Shown: piece by piece, positions 17,736 through 27,167 of the stretch
Layout: every line of letters starts with the position of its first letter
How positions within the stretch are numbered: position 1 is the stretch's first letter
Source: Spongiibacter tropicus DSM 19543
GTDB lineage: Bacteria; Pseudomonadota; Gammaproteobacteria; Pseudomonadales; Spongiibacteraceae
DNA: 64,000 nucleotides
Direction of reading: 5' to 3'
Assembly (NCBI RefSeq): GCF_000420325.1
Contig: NZ_ATUS01000001.1
Coordinates: forward strand, 500,463-564,462
Translations under genes and position numbers: made by a program
The notes under the pieces: model-generated
What the model saw: the letters and a program-made list of their open reading frames with translations, nothing else
Database searches by the model: none
Told to the model about the DNA's origin: nothing

Positions 17736-19046
17736 ATGCGTTTTCCTCTCCCCCCCCTGCTCGCCTTACTGAGCCTGATAAGCCCCGCCGCCCTGGCCGA
17801 TGACGCTCTGTCGCAGGACGCGGGCAATATGGTCTGGCTGGTGTGTGCCAGCGCGCTGGTGTTCTTAATGCAGGCGGGGTTTGCGCTGCTTGAATCGGGC
17901 ATGTCTCGCAGCAAAAATGCCCTAAATGTGGTCATGAAAAACTACATGGATGTCTGTTTTGGTACGGTCGTGTTCTGGCTCATCGGCTACGGCCTGATGT
18001 TTGGCAGCAATCCCACCGGATGGCTGGGCACCGACCTGTTTGCACCCTCAGAAATGGACCCCATGGGTTACGGGGTGCTGCTGTTCCAAACAATGTTTGC
18101 CGCCACCGCCGTCACGATCGCCAGCGGCGCCATGGCTGAGCGTACCTGCTTCGATGGTTATCTGCTGGGCGCGCTGGTGGTCACGGCACTGATCTACCCG
18201 ATCTTTGGCAGTTGGGTCTGGAACAGCGGTGGCTGGCTGGCGGAACGCGGGTTTATCGATTTTGCGGGTTCAACAGTGGTGCACTCCGTCGGTGCCTGGG
18301 TGGCGTTGGCAGGGATCATCGTGATTGGGCCCCGACTGGGCCGCTTCGGACGCGATGGCCGCCCCCGCGAAATTCGCGGACACAACCTCACTCTGGTCGC
18401 ACTGGGCGGCTTTATTCTCTGGTTCGGCTGGTTTGGCTTCAATGGTGGCTCGACACTGGAAGCCTCAACCGATATCGGCCTGATCAACCTGAATACCCAG
18501 TTGGCCGCAGCTGCTGGTGCCACGGGCAGTATGTTGCTGGCGAGTCTGTTTCGCCGCCCCATTCTGCTGACCGAGACCGTCAACGGCAGCCTTGCCGGGC
18601 TGGTCGCCATCACGGCGGGTTGCGCGTCGATGACACCCACATTTGCCCTGCTCACCGGCTTGATTGGCGGCATTATCTGCACACTGGGCGGCCAGCTGCT
18701 GCTGCGACTGCAGTTGGATGACGTTGTCGGCGCGGTCAGCGTTCACGGCTTTGCCGGTGCCTGGGGCACCCTCGCGGCAGGTCTGTTCCTGAAAGACAAT
18801 ATGTTCGACGGCCAACAGGTGATGACGCAACTGGTTGGCATTGGCGCCTGTTTTATCTGGAGCTTCGGCACGGCGCTGATGATGTATTTCGCCATCGACA
18901 AATTGCTGGGGTTACGCGCTAACTCGCAGCATGAGCAACGCGGCCTGGATTTAAGCGAGCACGCAGAAATTGGCTACCCCGAATTCCCTTCGGGTCAACA
19001 TGCCTACACCGCTGATCGCGCCGCTGACCTGGAGTGGAAACCATGA
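17736..19046 (+). CDS. amt: Ammonium transporter, Amt family
   Basis: This 436-residue inner-membrane channel moves ammonium/ammonia into the cell. It starts with a signal-peptide-like segment ending near ALA (residue 21) and has about 11 further membrane helices. The twin pore histidines are His183 (VVHSVGAW) and His337 (VSVHGFAGAWGTLAAG). Signatures MQAGFALLESG and FNGGSTLEAS are intact. No glnK gene is adjacent, unlike the usual glnK-amtB pair; instead a gene of unknown function is coupled by an ATGA overlap. A sigma-54 promoter lies upstream. Confidence 0.94.
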   Translation: MRFPLPPLLALLSLISPAALADDALSQDAGNMVWLVCASALVFLMQAGFALLESGMSRSKNALNVVMKNYMDVCFGTVVFWLIGYGLMFGSNPTGWLGTDLFAPSEMDPMGYGVLLFQTMFAATAVTIASGAMAERTCFDGYLLGALVVTALIYPIFGSWVWNSGGWLAERGFIDFAGSTVVHSVGAWVALAGIIVIGPRLGRFGRDGRPREIRGHNLTLVALGGFILWFGWFGFNGGSTLEASTDIGLINLNTQLAAAAGATGSMLLASLFRRPILLTETVNGSLAGLVAITAGCASMTPTFALLTGLIGGIICTLGGQLLLRLQLDDVVGAVSVHGFAGAWGTLAAGLFLKDNMFDGQQVMTQLVGIGACFIWSFGTALMMYFAIDKLLGLRANSQHEQRGLDLSEHAEIGYPEFPSGQHAYTADRAADLEWKP

Positions 19047-19663
19047 GTCAGGCGGCCATTCCCCTGCACCGACAGGCGATCGAAGACGGCCTGCGCGAGT
19101 TTCTCGACGACGCCTCGCTGCAGCAGGCCATGGACCACTGGCAACGCCAGTATGCAGACCAGCCGAGTACGGCTCTGCAGCGTTTCGTCAGTGACATTTA
19201 CAGTGCATACGACATTTCCGCCAGCCGCGCGACGGTGCTGAGAAGCCTGCTGAAAGCCATCAATCTGAATGGAGATGCACTGCCCGGCGCCCCCAAATCG
19301 CGACGAACCGGCGCGCCCCTCAATCAGCGCTCAGAAGCGTTTTCACTGCTGATTGACGCGATCATGGTGCAACTGGAGGCCGAGGAACAGCGACGTCTGT
19401 TACTGGAGTATTTCGCGGCACTGCGCAAAAAACACCTGCCGCCGGGCCTGCTGATTACGCTGCAAAGCTGGCTGGCCAAACGCGATGCCAGCGCGGCACC
19501 CAATGCCGACAATGCGCAGCTGCGCTTTTTGCTGAATCAGTTATACATACTGCTCTGTGATCACCTGGGCCCGGTCAAAGCCGACCGCTGTCTGGCTCGA
19601 GCCGTTAACAATGTGAATCAGCAGTATCCGTTGATGGAGGAGTTGGTCAGCCAGTTTCTATAG
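19043..19663 (+). CDS. Unknown protein translationally coupled to amt
   Basis: The 206-residue product is soluble and mostly helical, with no signal peptide or membrane helix. I recognise no family. The start ATG at 19043 shares the bases ATGA with the amt stop, and GGAGTGG precedes it. It therefore probably follows the same nitrogen-controlled transcript. Helical segments such as FSLLIDAIMVQLEAEEQR and LRFLLNQLYILLCDHLGPVK are the most protein-like parts. By position it might modulate or sense through the transporter, but this is inference only. Confidence 0.7.
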   Translation: MSQAAIPLHRQAIEDGLREFLDDASLQQAMDHWQRQYADQPSTALQRFVSDIYSAYDISASRATVLRSLLKAINLNGDALPGAPKSRRTGAPLNQRSEAFSLLIDAIMVQLEAEEQRRLLLEYFAALRKKHLPPGLLITLQSWLAKRDASAAPNADNAQLRFLLNQLYILLCDHLGPVKADRCLARAVNNVNQQYPLMEELVSQFL

Positions 19664-19666
19664 CGT

Positions 19667-20791
19667 TCAGCGGCCGAGGTCCGCCAACGGGTGGCGGTCC
19701 CAGGGCGGAACAAACAGCGCATTGGTCTCCTCGTCCGGCACCTCGTCGACACAGCGGTAGCACCAATTGGGGCATTCATCGCGGTCCTTGAAGCGCGCCC
19801 GCACGCCTTCAGCAAATTCCGGGTCGCGAAGACGATTTGCCGCCAGTACCATTTCCAAGCGGAAAACATCGGCGAGTCCAAGGCCACGACTGTCGGCAAA
19901 CTGCCTGACAATCAACTTCAAGGCGCTGGCCGCGCCGCGATTTGCGCCATCCAACGCCAATGCCAGCCAGTCATTGCGACGGGCATCGCGTTCAAGCGCC
20001 GCCTTTAAGGCCCTCACACAACGACGCTCGCAGTGCTTATCTATCCACGGTCGATGCGCCTTCAACGGCGCGTCTTGCAAGCTGACCCCCTGCTCCACTT
20101 CCCAGTCAGTGAGGCAATCGGTGAGCAGTTCGCTGTTTGCTTCCGGGTCCTCTTCCCAGGACAGCTCAAGCAGGCTGTTGAGCAAGCTCTCCTTGCTCTG
20201 GGAATCCCAGCAGTAATCCGCCAAGCCGGAATACAAGGCATCAGCCGGACCCAGTTCAACGCCTGTCAGGGCGGCAAACAGGCCGGTGTGCCCCGGCATC
20301 TGCCCGAGATACCAACTGGCGCCCGCGGTAGGGATGAGTCCAATACTGGCTTCGGAGACCGACAACTGACTGCGCTCAGTGACAATGCGGTGACTGGCAC
20401 CGGCCATCAGCCCCAATCCGGCGCCGCGCACCCGACCGTCGGCCCAGCAGATCACCGGCTTGGGAAAGGTGTGGATGAGATAGGCTGCCATGTACTCGCA
20501 ACGCAGCAGAGCCTCAGCCTCAATGGCCGCACCGCCGGGATTTGCCAGAGCCGATTCCAGCATCCGCAATACATCGGCGCCGCCGCAAAACCCGCGGTCA
20601 CCGGCGCCGTCGATAAACACCGCCACCGCCTCAGCATCGTCGCGCAACACTATCAGTGTGTGCAGCAGACGCTCAGCCATTTCCGGGCCAATGGCATTCA
20701 GTTTCGCCGGGGCGTTGAGGGTCAGCCTGGCAAGATACCCGCCAGCAGGTAGCGCAAGGCGCTGCAAACAAAGGGAGTAATCAACCTGCAT
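19667..20791 (-). CDS. Crotonase-fold hydrolase/isomerase, 3-hydroxyisobutyryl-CoA hydrolase-like
   Basis: The 374-residue product has the enoyl-CoA hydratase/isomerase core (about residues 10-200) with oxyanion-hole motifs GDRGFCGGADV and GRVRGAGLGLMAG, and an extended helical C-terminal part. The length and two-part architecture are those of 3-hydroxyisobutyryl-CoA hydrolase of valine breakdown, which removes CoA from a branched intermediate. A simple isomerase/hydratase role remains possible. The start is set at ATG 20791, just before the first family beta-strand; the ribosome site is weak. It converges on the amt-coupled gene with only 3 bp between the stops. Confidence 0.78.
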   Translation of the reverse strand: MQVDYSLCLQRLALPAGGYLARLTLNAPAKLNAIGPEMAERLLHTLIVLRDDAEAVAVFIDGAGDRGFCGGADVLRMLESALANPGGAAIEAEALLRCEYMAAYLIHTFPKPVICWADGRVRGAGLGLMAGASHRIVTERSQLSVSEASIGLIPTAGASWYLGQMPGHTGLFAALTGVELGPADALYSGLADYCWDSQSKESLLNSLLELSWEEDPEANSELLTDCLTDWEVEQGVSLQDAPLKAHRPWIDKHCERRCVRALKAALERDARRNDWLALALDGANRGAASALKLIVRQFADSRGLGLADVFRLEMVLAANRLRDPEFAEGVRARFKDRDECPNWCYRCVDEVPDEETNALFVPPWDRHPLADLGR

Positions 20792-21038
20792 ACGCTGGTC
20801 CACCACTGAAAACGATGCTGCCAGTATCGCCACTGCGACGGCCAGACTCAAGCAGTCACAGTCCGATGCCCGCTCACCGTACCAATCGGCACCTGCGGCA
20901 ACTGCCGGCCCAGATTGACCCAACTGTCATTTTTTATTTCGTCGCACGGCCAATTTGTCACCGCAGTGCATTCGTTATGCTCCGCTTCCAATGTGGATAT
21001 CCGCATCCCACTACTGACTTTCACTGCACGAGGCCGCC

Positions 21039-22844
21039 ATGACGACTTACAAAGCCCCGGTACGCGATATCAATTTCGTTATCAATGAACTGCTGGACTA
21101 CCAGAAGCACTACACTCAGGTTCCCGGCGGCGAAGAAGCCACACCGGATATGGTTGACGCCATCATCGGCGAAGCGGCCAAGTTTGCCGAGGAAGTCTTA
21201 GCCCCGCTGAACCAGCCCGGCGATGAGCATGGCTGCAAATGGGAAGACGGCAACGTCACCACCCCGCCCGGCTTTAAAGAAGCTTACGATTTGTGGGTTG
21301 AAGGCGGATGGCAGGGCCTGTCTCACCCTGCCGAGTACGGCGGCCAGGGTCTGCCAATGTCTATGGGCCTGATTAAATCGGAGCTGGTGGGCACGGCAAA
21401 CTGGAGCTGGGGCATGTACCCCGGCCTCAGCCTCGGTGCCATGAACACACTGCTGGTACACGGTGATGAGCAGCAGAAAAATCTGTATCTGAGCAAACTA
21501 TGCGAGGCCACCTGGACCGGCACCATGTGTTTGACCGAGCCTCACTGCGGCTCTGACCTCGGGCAGATGAAATCGCGCGCCGAACCCCAGCAAGATGGCA
21601 GCTACAAACTGAACGGCACGAAAATTTTCATCTCTGCCGGCGAACACGATATGGCCGAAAACATCGTGCATATCGTCTTGGCTCGTACACCCGGCGCCCC
21701 CGAAGGCACCAAAGGTATTTCGCTGTTTATCGTGCCCAAGTTCCTCTCCGATAACGAGGGCAATATCACTGAGCGCAACGGCGTCAACTGCGGCAACATC
21801 GAGAAAAAGATGGGCATTCACGGCAATGCCACCTGTGTGATCAACTTTGATGACGCCACCGGCTATATGCTCGGCAAGGAAAACGAAGGCCTGGCCGCCA
21901 TGTTCACGTTTATGAATACCGCACGCATTGGTACGGCCATCCAGGGGCTGGCAGCGTCCGAGCTGGCTTACCAGAACGCCTGGCCCTACGCCATGGAGCG
22001 CTATTCCATGCGCGCGCTGTCTGGCTCGAAAAACCCCGACAAAGCCGGTGACGCGATCATTCACCACGGCGATGTTCGCCGTATGCTGCTGACCGCAAGG
22101 GCTTTCGCCGAGGGCGGCCGCGCGATGATTTACGATGCCGCGAAATATGCAGACATGATGGTCAGTGCCCCAACCGAAGAAGAGCGCGATGCCTATGAGA
22201 ACGAACTCGGCTTCCTGACGCCCATTCTGAAAGCCTTCCTGACAGAAACCGGCCTTGAATCAGCCAGCAACGCCATGCAGGTCTTCGGCGGTCACGGCTT
22301 CATCAAAGAGCACGGCATGGAGCAGATTTACCGCGACGCAAGGATTGCGACGATGTATGAAGGCACTACTGGCATTCAGGCCATGGACCTGATCGGTCGC
22401 AAGGTCGTGCTGGACGGTTTCAAACTCTATGCCGGTTTCAGCAAGAAACTCTACAAGTTTGGTTTCAGCTCACTGCTCAAAGGCAAGCGTCGCCGCTACA
22501 GCGCCAAGCTGATCGGCTATACGCTGAACCTGAACTGGAAGACCGTTAAGATGCTCGCCCGCGCCTCGCGCAATCGCGACGCGGTATCAGCGGCTTCTTA
22601 CGACTTCCTGATGTACAGCGGCTACCTGTCGATGGCGTATTACTGGGCGATGATGGCCGAAGTCGCAGCAGAAAAGCTGGACAGCGCCGACAGTGGTGAC
22701 CGTGAGTTCTACCAGGCCAAGCTGGAAACAGCGGAGTTTTACTTCAGCCGCCTGTTGCCTCGCGCCAAAGCTCACGCCGCTGCGATGGACAGCAGCACTG
22801 ACAGCGTAATGGGCATGGCACCGGAGCGCTTTACCCTGCGTTGA
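21039..22844 (+). CDS. Acyl-CoA dehydrogenase with extra C-terminal domain
   Basis: This flavoenzyme introduces the alpha-beta double bond in acyl-CoA. At 601 residues it belongs to the long subgroup with an additional C-terminal domain (PF12806), which includes the 3-methylmercaptopropionyl-CoA dehydrogenase DmdC and bulky-substrate beta-oxidation enzymes. The FAD-site motif LTEPHCGSDL and the MQVFGGHGF, YRDARIATMYEGTTGIQAMDL region with the expected catalytic glutamate are visible. The acyl substrate cannot be told. The gene is monocistronic, and a strong hairpin terminator follows. Confidence 0.92.
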   Translation: MTTYKAPVRDINFVINELLDYQKHYTQVPGGEEATPDMVDAIIGEAAKFAEEVLAPLNQPGDEHGCKWEDGNVTTPPGFKEAYDLWVEGGWQGLSHPAEYGGQGLPMSMGLIKSELVGTANWSWGMYPGLSLGAMNTLLVHGDEQQKNLYLSKLCEATWTGTMCLTEPHCGSDLGQMKSRAEPQQDGSYKLNGTKIFISAGEHDMAENIVHIVLARTPGAPEGTKGISLFIVPKFLSDNEGNITERNGVNCGNIEKKMGIHGNATCVINFDDATGYMLGKENEGLAAMFTFMNTARIGTAIQGLAASELAYQNAWPYAMERYSMRALSGSKNPDKAGDAIIHHGDVRRMLLTARAFAEGGRAMIYDAAKYADMMVSAPTEEERDAYENELGFLTPILKAFLTETGLESASNAMQVFGGHGFIKEHGMEQIYRDARIATMYEGTTGIQAMDLIGRKVVLDGFKLYAGFSKKLYKFGFSSLLKGKRRRYSAKLIGYTLNLNWKTVKMLARASRNRDAVSAASYDFLMYSGYLSMAYYWAMMAEVAAEKLDSADSGDREFYQAKLETAEFYFSRLLPRAKAHAAAMDSSTDSVMGMAPERFTLR

Positions 22845-22862
22845 TCTCTGACAGCCAGGCAC

Positions 22863-22901
22863 AAAAAAAGGCGTCTGGAGTTTCTCCACGACGCCTTTTT
22901 T
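22863..22901. terminator. Rho-independent terminator after the acyl-CoA dehydrogenase gene
   Basis: A-tract plus GGCGTC pairs with GACGCC plus T-tract, and an inner TGGAG/CTCCA stem extends the hairpin. It is symmetrical, with A-run and T-run on both sides, so it can also stop the convergent gene at 22921-23271. Confidence 0.9.
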
Positions 22902-22920
22902 ATTGCTCCGGCTGAGTGTC

Positions 22921-23271
22921 TTAGTAACTCAGCTGCGACACTTCAACCTTCCACTTCCCTTCCTTGTCACAGGGGTTTGCCACTTCTTCGGTCTGCCCTG
23001 GCTCCACATCAAAGGCCTGCACGCTCAGCGGCCGTATCGCATCTTCCCGGGTATAACTGAAGACACCGCTAACCCTGGCTGCGCAGTGGTTGACCACCAG
23101 AAAGCGGGTCGAGACCTTATCGCGCATGTAGTAAGCACAGCTCGAACGATTGGATGCGGAATCCAGTGTTTCAACCTTCCAGTCCAGACAGTCTTCCGGC
23201 TGCGCGGCAAACACCGCAGTGCTCCCAAGCACGCCGAAAACAAGACCTGCAGCAATCACCATGGTCTTCAT
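22921..23271 (-). CDS. Small secreted cysteine-containing protein
   Basis: The 116-residue product has a signal peptide with cleavage near VFAA-QPEDC (about residue 23). The mature part is about 93 residues with four cysteines (positions 28, 45, 63 and 101), which suggests two disulfides in the periplasm or outside the cell. No family is recognised. It ends 20 bp from the shared terminator and stands alone. About 225 bp without a gene follow upstream (23272-23497), in which I see only a short repeated ATATCACCCG at 23273 and 23366. Confidence 0.65.
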   Translation of the reverse strand: MKTMVIAAGLVFGVLGSTAVFAAQPEDCLDWKVETLDSASNRSSCAYYMRDKVSTRFLVVNHCAARVSGVFSYTREDAIRPLSVQAFDVEPGQTEEVANPCDKEGKWKVEVSQLSY

Positions 23272-23497
23272 ATATCACCCGTTCAGTGCGTCAACACTCA
23301 TGTTATTTGCGGGTTTGCAATGCGGCTCTCAAACCCAACATACCGTGTTTGCACCTTAGCGGAAGCGATATCACCCGACAGCAGGTATTTTCCCCCATGC
23401 GTACTGCCTAAGGCCCGTACATGCTCAAAAAAATACAATTAAAACAGCTTGTTAGCGACGCGGACAGTTAGGCAGTTTTGTGACGAAGTCATCAGAC

Positions 23498-25624
23498 TCA
23501 AGACGGCAGGCCGCAAATCAGTCGACGCAGTATCTTCTCGTGCAGATTTTCAGGCGAGTCCAGCGCCAGGCGCTGCAGTATCTCCTGCTGCCGCCCCGAC
23601 GCAGATGAACCACGCCACAGCAGCTGCACTTTTTCACGCCACGTCATGCGGGACAGCCTTATCAGCAACGCTCCCGCCTCCAACTCGAGATCGCTAAAGT
23701 CGCAACCTAATGGGAAACGAGGGCACAGTCCGGAGCGCTCCCCTTCAGCAATGCGATGCTGAATTTTTTCAGGGGTATTCTGTCGCCGGGCTTCGGGCAG
23801 ACTGAAATCCGCAGGCAGCTTACCCCGCTGCTGCGCTTCTCGGATTAACGCTGGCTGAAAGCGGCTGTCGGCGATGCCGATCAATGCCGCCGCCACCTCG
23901 GCATCGCGCTTTGAACGCAAATCAGCGATGCCGTATTCCGTAATCACCATATCCCGCAAATGCCGGGGAACCGTGCAACTGCCATACTGACTGAGAATAT
24001 TGGAAACGGCTTCACCGCTCTGCTGCCGACTGGCGCGGATCATCAACATCGAGCGCCCGGTTTGCAACTGATGCGCCATCGCCACAAAGTTATATTGCCC
24101 ACCCACACCTGAAATGACCTGCCCGCTTTCCAGTGTATCGGAGGCCACCGCGCCATTCAGACTGACATTCAGGCCGGTATTGATGAAGCGGGCATCTCGG
24201 CGCTGCAGTCGATAGAGCCTGGGATTCAGGTCAAGTTGATTAATCTTGTTCACGCCGCACATGGCCAATTGCCGACGGCGCTCTTCCGGCATTTCCCGTA
24301 GGCGCTGGTAGAAGTCATCGGAGCCGAGGAAGAAACCGCCGTGCAGCACTTTGCCGTGACGCAGAGTCTCACCCAGACAATGCGCCGCGAGAAACGCCTG
24401 ACTATCCGGGTTAGCCAAGTTAGCGGGGCAGCACTCTCCGCTCGCCGCCTGAATCTGTCCCTCGTGATAGTGACAGTCGTCCCGGAACAGACCGTGGTAT
24501 TGCAAGACAGCGAAGTCTTTGCCCCGCAGCTCGCGTACACCTTCATCAGCAAGCGCGGCAAACAGCCCGGCATCCAACTTGTCGGGATCGCAACGACCGC
24601 TGTTTACCAACGCTTGCAGCGCCCAGAAATCGTATACACGACGGCGCAAAATACCCGCTTCGTAGAGGTGCAGAAAGCCTTCCACGAACATTTCAGTGGC
24701 ACCATACAAGCCTTGCTCGAAGGGACTCAGGCCGCCGATCGACGCGGCCTCGGCTATGTCCAGCGGCCAGTTTGCGAGCATCTGGCGGTATTCACTGTTT
24801 CGCTGATCCCGCATCAGCAGCGACTGCACAATCGCGTCGCCCATGCTGCCAATTCCCAACTGCAGGGTGCCACCATCCTTCACCAGACTGCTGGCCAGCA
24901 GGCCAATGCTGTAATCGGCAGCCGGTATCGGCTGCAATCGCGGCATGGCAAACAGGCCGTGCTGGCGAGAGTCGGTGTCGAGCAGGTAATCCAGCTCGCC
25001 AATATCCAGCTCGGCATCATCAAACATGAAAGGAAGATCCGGGTGCACCACCCCGATCGTGATGAAGTCGCGCCCCTCATCGCGCAACCTTGCCAGCAGT
25101 TCGGCAGACATATCCGGGTTACAGCTTGCACTCAGGCGACCATCCGGGTGCCGAGCCAGTAACTGCATCACTACATTTGCGCCACGCGCCGCCACATCCC
25201 TTGCGGCGTGGGTGTAGTTGCTGCTGATGTAATCCTGCTGTGCTGCGGCATTGCCCGTGCGCGACCCCGCTTTGAAATAAAACTCGCTGACCGACACATT
25301 GTTCGGCAAGCGCTGCTGCCTGACTGCCGAGGCGTAAAGCGGCTCGCTGTAATGCGCAAATACACGGTCGAAAACCGGACTCAGCAGACGCCCGCGAACC
25401 GGGTCAGATTCAACGGGCCGCTCAAGTGTCAGGGCGGTTAGTATCTGCAGTGTCAGCGTCGGATCATCGCAGGCCTCCCGGTAGAAGGCGTCGACTAGAC
25501 TTACCGGCTTACCCAGCCCCAGTGGCAGCGCCAGGCACAGATCATCGCCCAAGCGTTGACGCACCCGCGCCACACATTCTGCTTCGCTATCCAAGTGCTC
25601 TGCCACTTTCGCATTATTCCGCAC
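23498..25624 (-). CDS. Long acetyl-CoA hydrolase/CoA-transferase family protein
   Basis: The C-terminal third (about residues 480-640) matches the acetyl-CoA hydrolase/transferase C-terminal domain: SGQVISGVGGQYNFVAMAHQ, RSMLMIRASRQ, VPRHLRDMVITEYGIADLR. Such enzymes move CoA between acids, for example acetate, 4-hydroxybutyrate or succinate, through a glutamyl-CoA intermediate. The earlier part contains IGSMGDAIVQSL, also typical of the family. With 708 residues it is longer than the usual 430-520. The start is set at GTG 25624 behind GGAGTTGGCT. The substrate is unknown; a role in fatty-acid or carboxylic-acid catabolism fits its surroundings. Confidence 0.8.
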   Translation of the reverse strand: MRNNAKVAEHLDSEAECVARVRQRLGDDLCLALPLGLGKPVSLVDAFYREACDDPTLTLQILTALTLERPVESDPVRGRLLSPVFDRVFAHYSEPLYASAVRQQRLPNNVSVSEFYFKAGSRTGNAAAQQDYISSNYTHAARDVAARGANVVMQLLARHPDGRLSASCNPDMSAELLARLRDEGRDFITIGVVHPDLPFMFDDAELDIGELDYLLDTDSRQHGLFAMPRLQPIPAADYSIGLLASSLVKDGGTLQLGIGSMGDAIVQSLLMRDQRNSEYRQMLANWPLDIAEAASIGGLSPFEQGLYGATEMFVEGFLHLYEAGILRRRVYDFWALQALVNSGRCDPDKLDAGLFAALADEGVRELRGKDFAVLQYHGLFRDDCHYHEGQIQAASGECCPANLANPDSQAFLAAHCLGETLRHGKVLHGGFFLGSDDFYQRLREMPEERRRQLAMCGVNKINQLDLNPRLYRLQRRDARFINTGLNVSLNGAVASDTLESGQVISGVGGQYNFVAMAHQLQTGRSMLMIRASRQQSGEAVSNILSQYGSCTVPRHLRDMVITEYGIADLRSKRDAEVAAALIGIADSRFQPALIREAQQRGKLPADFSLPEARRQNTPEKIQHRIAEGERSGLCPRFPLGCDFSDLELEAGALLIRLSRMTWREKVQLLWRGSSASGRQQEILQRLALDSPENLHEKILRRLICGLPS

Positions 25625-25741
25625 AGCCAACTCCTGCAGGCAAAAGAAAGGGTAAGGAACGGTGACACCGACAGCGGTCCTGAGCAAGCCTGCCAGACCG
25701 CCCACGCATTACAACAAATGGGCCGGTGATCCGGTCACCGC

Positions 25742-27022
25742 TCAGTGCAGCTTCAGGCGCGGCCGCCACAGACGATTAAAACGCCCGGCAAGCAACAACA
25801 TGCCTGTACGCAGCCAGCCATACAGCGCGACCTGATGCATACGGTATAAACTGATATACATCATGCGTGCCAGCCAGCCCTCGACAAATACCGAGCCGCT
25901 GCGCAGATTCCCCATCAGACTCCCCACCGCCGTGTAGTTGGAAAGCGAAACCAGGGAGCCGTGATCGCGGTAACGGAAATCCAGCAAGGGCTTGCCATCG
26001 ATCAGGCGGCACAGATTCTTGGCCGTATGCTTGGCCATCTGCTGCGCCGACTGCGCTCGCGGAGGAATAAATTTATTCTCGCCCATTTCGCAGGCGCAGC
26101 AGTCGCCGATCACAAAGACCGAAGGGTCGTCACTGAGCAAGGTGGGCGCCACGTTAATCTGGTTAATGCGATTGTGACTGAGACCAAGGTCAGCCAGCAT
26201 TTCCGGCGCTTTAATACCGGCCGCCCATACCAGAATATCGGCGTCGATACGCTGTTCATCAGCGGTGACAAAGCCCTTGTCATCGGCACTTTTCACCCGG
26301 GTGTCCAGGTGCACCGTCACGCCCATTTTTTCCAGCTCTTTCTTCACCGTGGCGGCCAGCTCCGGTTTCAGGGCTGGCAGCAGGCTGGGGCCCGCCTCAA
26401 TCACGTCGACTTTCAGCCGACTTCTGTCGAGCTGTTCGTGACCGTAGAGTTTCAACAGGGCAACGGCGTGGTGAATTTCCGCCGCCAACTCCACCCCCGT
26501 CGCACCGCCGCCGACGATGGCAATCGACATCTGCTCAGCCAGATGATTGGCCCGAAGGCACAGGGCAAGAAAACGCTCATGAAAGCGGTCAGCCTGCTGG
26601 CGGCTATCCAGGAACATACAGTGATCACGAACACCGGGAGTGTTGAAATCGTTGCCGCGACTGCCGATGGCAATAACCACATAGTCATAGTCGAGCCGCC
26701 GCTCAGGCAGAACTTCCTCACCATCGGCATCTACGTGGGGAGCCAGAATGACCTGCTGCTTCTCGCGATCCAGGCCCTGCATTCGGCCCAGCTCAAAATG
26801 GTAGTGATTGCGGCGCGCGTGGGCGCGGTAATCCACTGCGTCAAGATCAGCGTCGATGGCACCCGTTGCAACCTCGTGAAATCGCGGCTTCCAGATGTGG
26901 CTGGCACAGCTGTCCACCAGGGTAATTTCGGCCTTTTTGCGGCGACCCAGTCGCTTGCCCAGCGCACTGGCCAGTGGCAAACCACCGGCACCCCCGCCAA
27001 CAATCACGATTCGTTGAGTCAT
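25742..27022 (-). CDS. ndh: Type II NADH:quinone oxidoreductase
   Basis: This single-subunit flavoprotein passes electrons from NADH to quinone without pumping protons. The 426-residue product has the N-terminal FAD dinucleotide fold IVIVGGGAGGLPLASALG, a second fold for NADH (AIVGGGATGVELAAEI), and VFVIGDCCA. The C-terminus has a basic and hydrophobic amphipathic stretch (LARMMYISLYRMHQVALYGW and onward), the usual membrane anchor of NDH-2. The start at ATG 27022 follows GGAGCGAAACC. Related sulfide:quinone reductases differ in key cysteines and are less likely. Confidence 0.9.
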   Translation of the reverse strand: MTQRIVIVGGGAGGLPLASALGKRLGRRKKAEITLVDSCASHIWKPRFHEVATGAIDADLDAVDYRAHARRNHYHFELGRMQGLDREKQQVILAPHVDADGEEVLPERRLDYDYVVIAIGSRGNDFNTPGVRDHCMFLDSRQQADRFHERFLALCLRANHLAEQMSIAIVGGGATGVELAAEIHHAVALLKLYGHEQLDRSRLKVDVIEAGPSLLPALKPELAATVKKELEKMGVTVHLDTRVKSADDKGFVTADEQRIDADILVWAAGIKAPEMLADLGLSHNRINQINVAPTLLSDDPSVFVIGDCCACEMGENKFIPPRAQSAQQMAKHTAKNLCRLIDGKPLLDFRYRDHGSLVSLSNYTAVGSLMGNLRSGSVFVEGWLARMMYISLYRMHQVALYGWLRTGMLLLAGRFNRLWRPRLKLH

Positions 27023-27167
27023 GGTTTCGCTCCTATTTTTGAAAAAATTCGCGGACACCACACACTCGGAAGCGAGGAGAAAGAGACAAGTGGCGGTGGC
27101 TCCCCACACCTGAAGGGGAGCGATCTGGAACTATGATAGCAGGCGCCTGTGCCCCACTGGCGGCCCG

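Noticed and set aside
20951-20985. TTGTCA and TATGCT as promoter of the acyl-CoA dehydrogenase gene
   Set aside because: The spacer is only 15 bp, shorter than the working range, so it was not listed.
25724-25740. CGGTGA/TCACCG hairpin after ndh as terminator
   Set aside because: The stem is only 6 bp and no U-run follows on the ndh strand.
25961-27136. Open frame of 391 codons opposite ndh
   Set aside because: It is a shadow of the conserved flavoprotein gene and extends past its start without a ribosome site.
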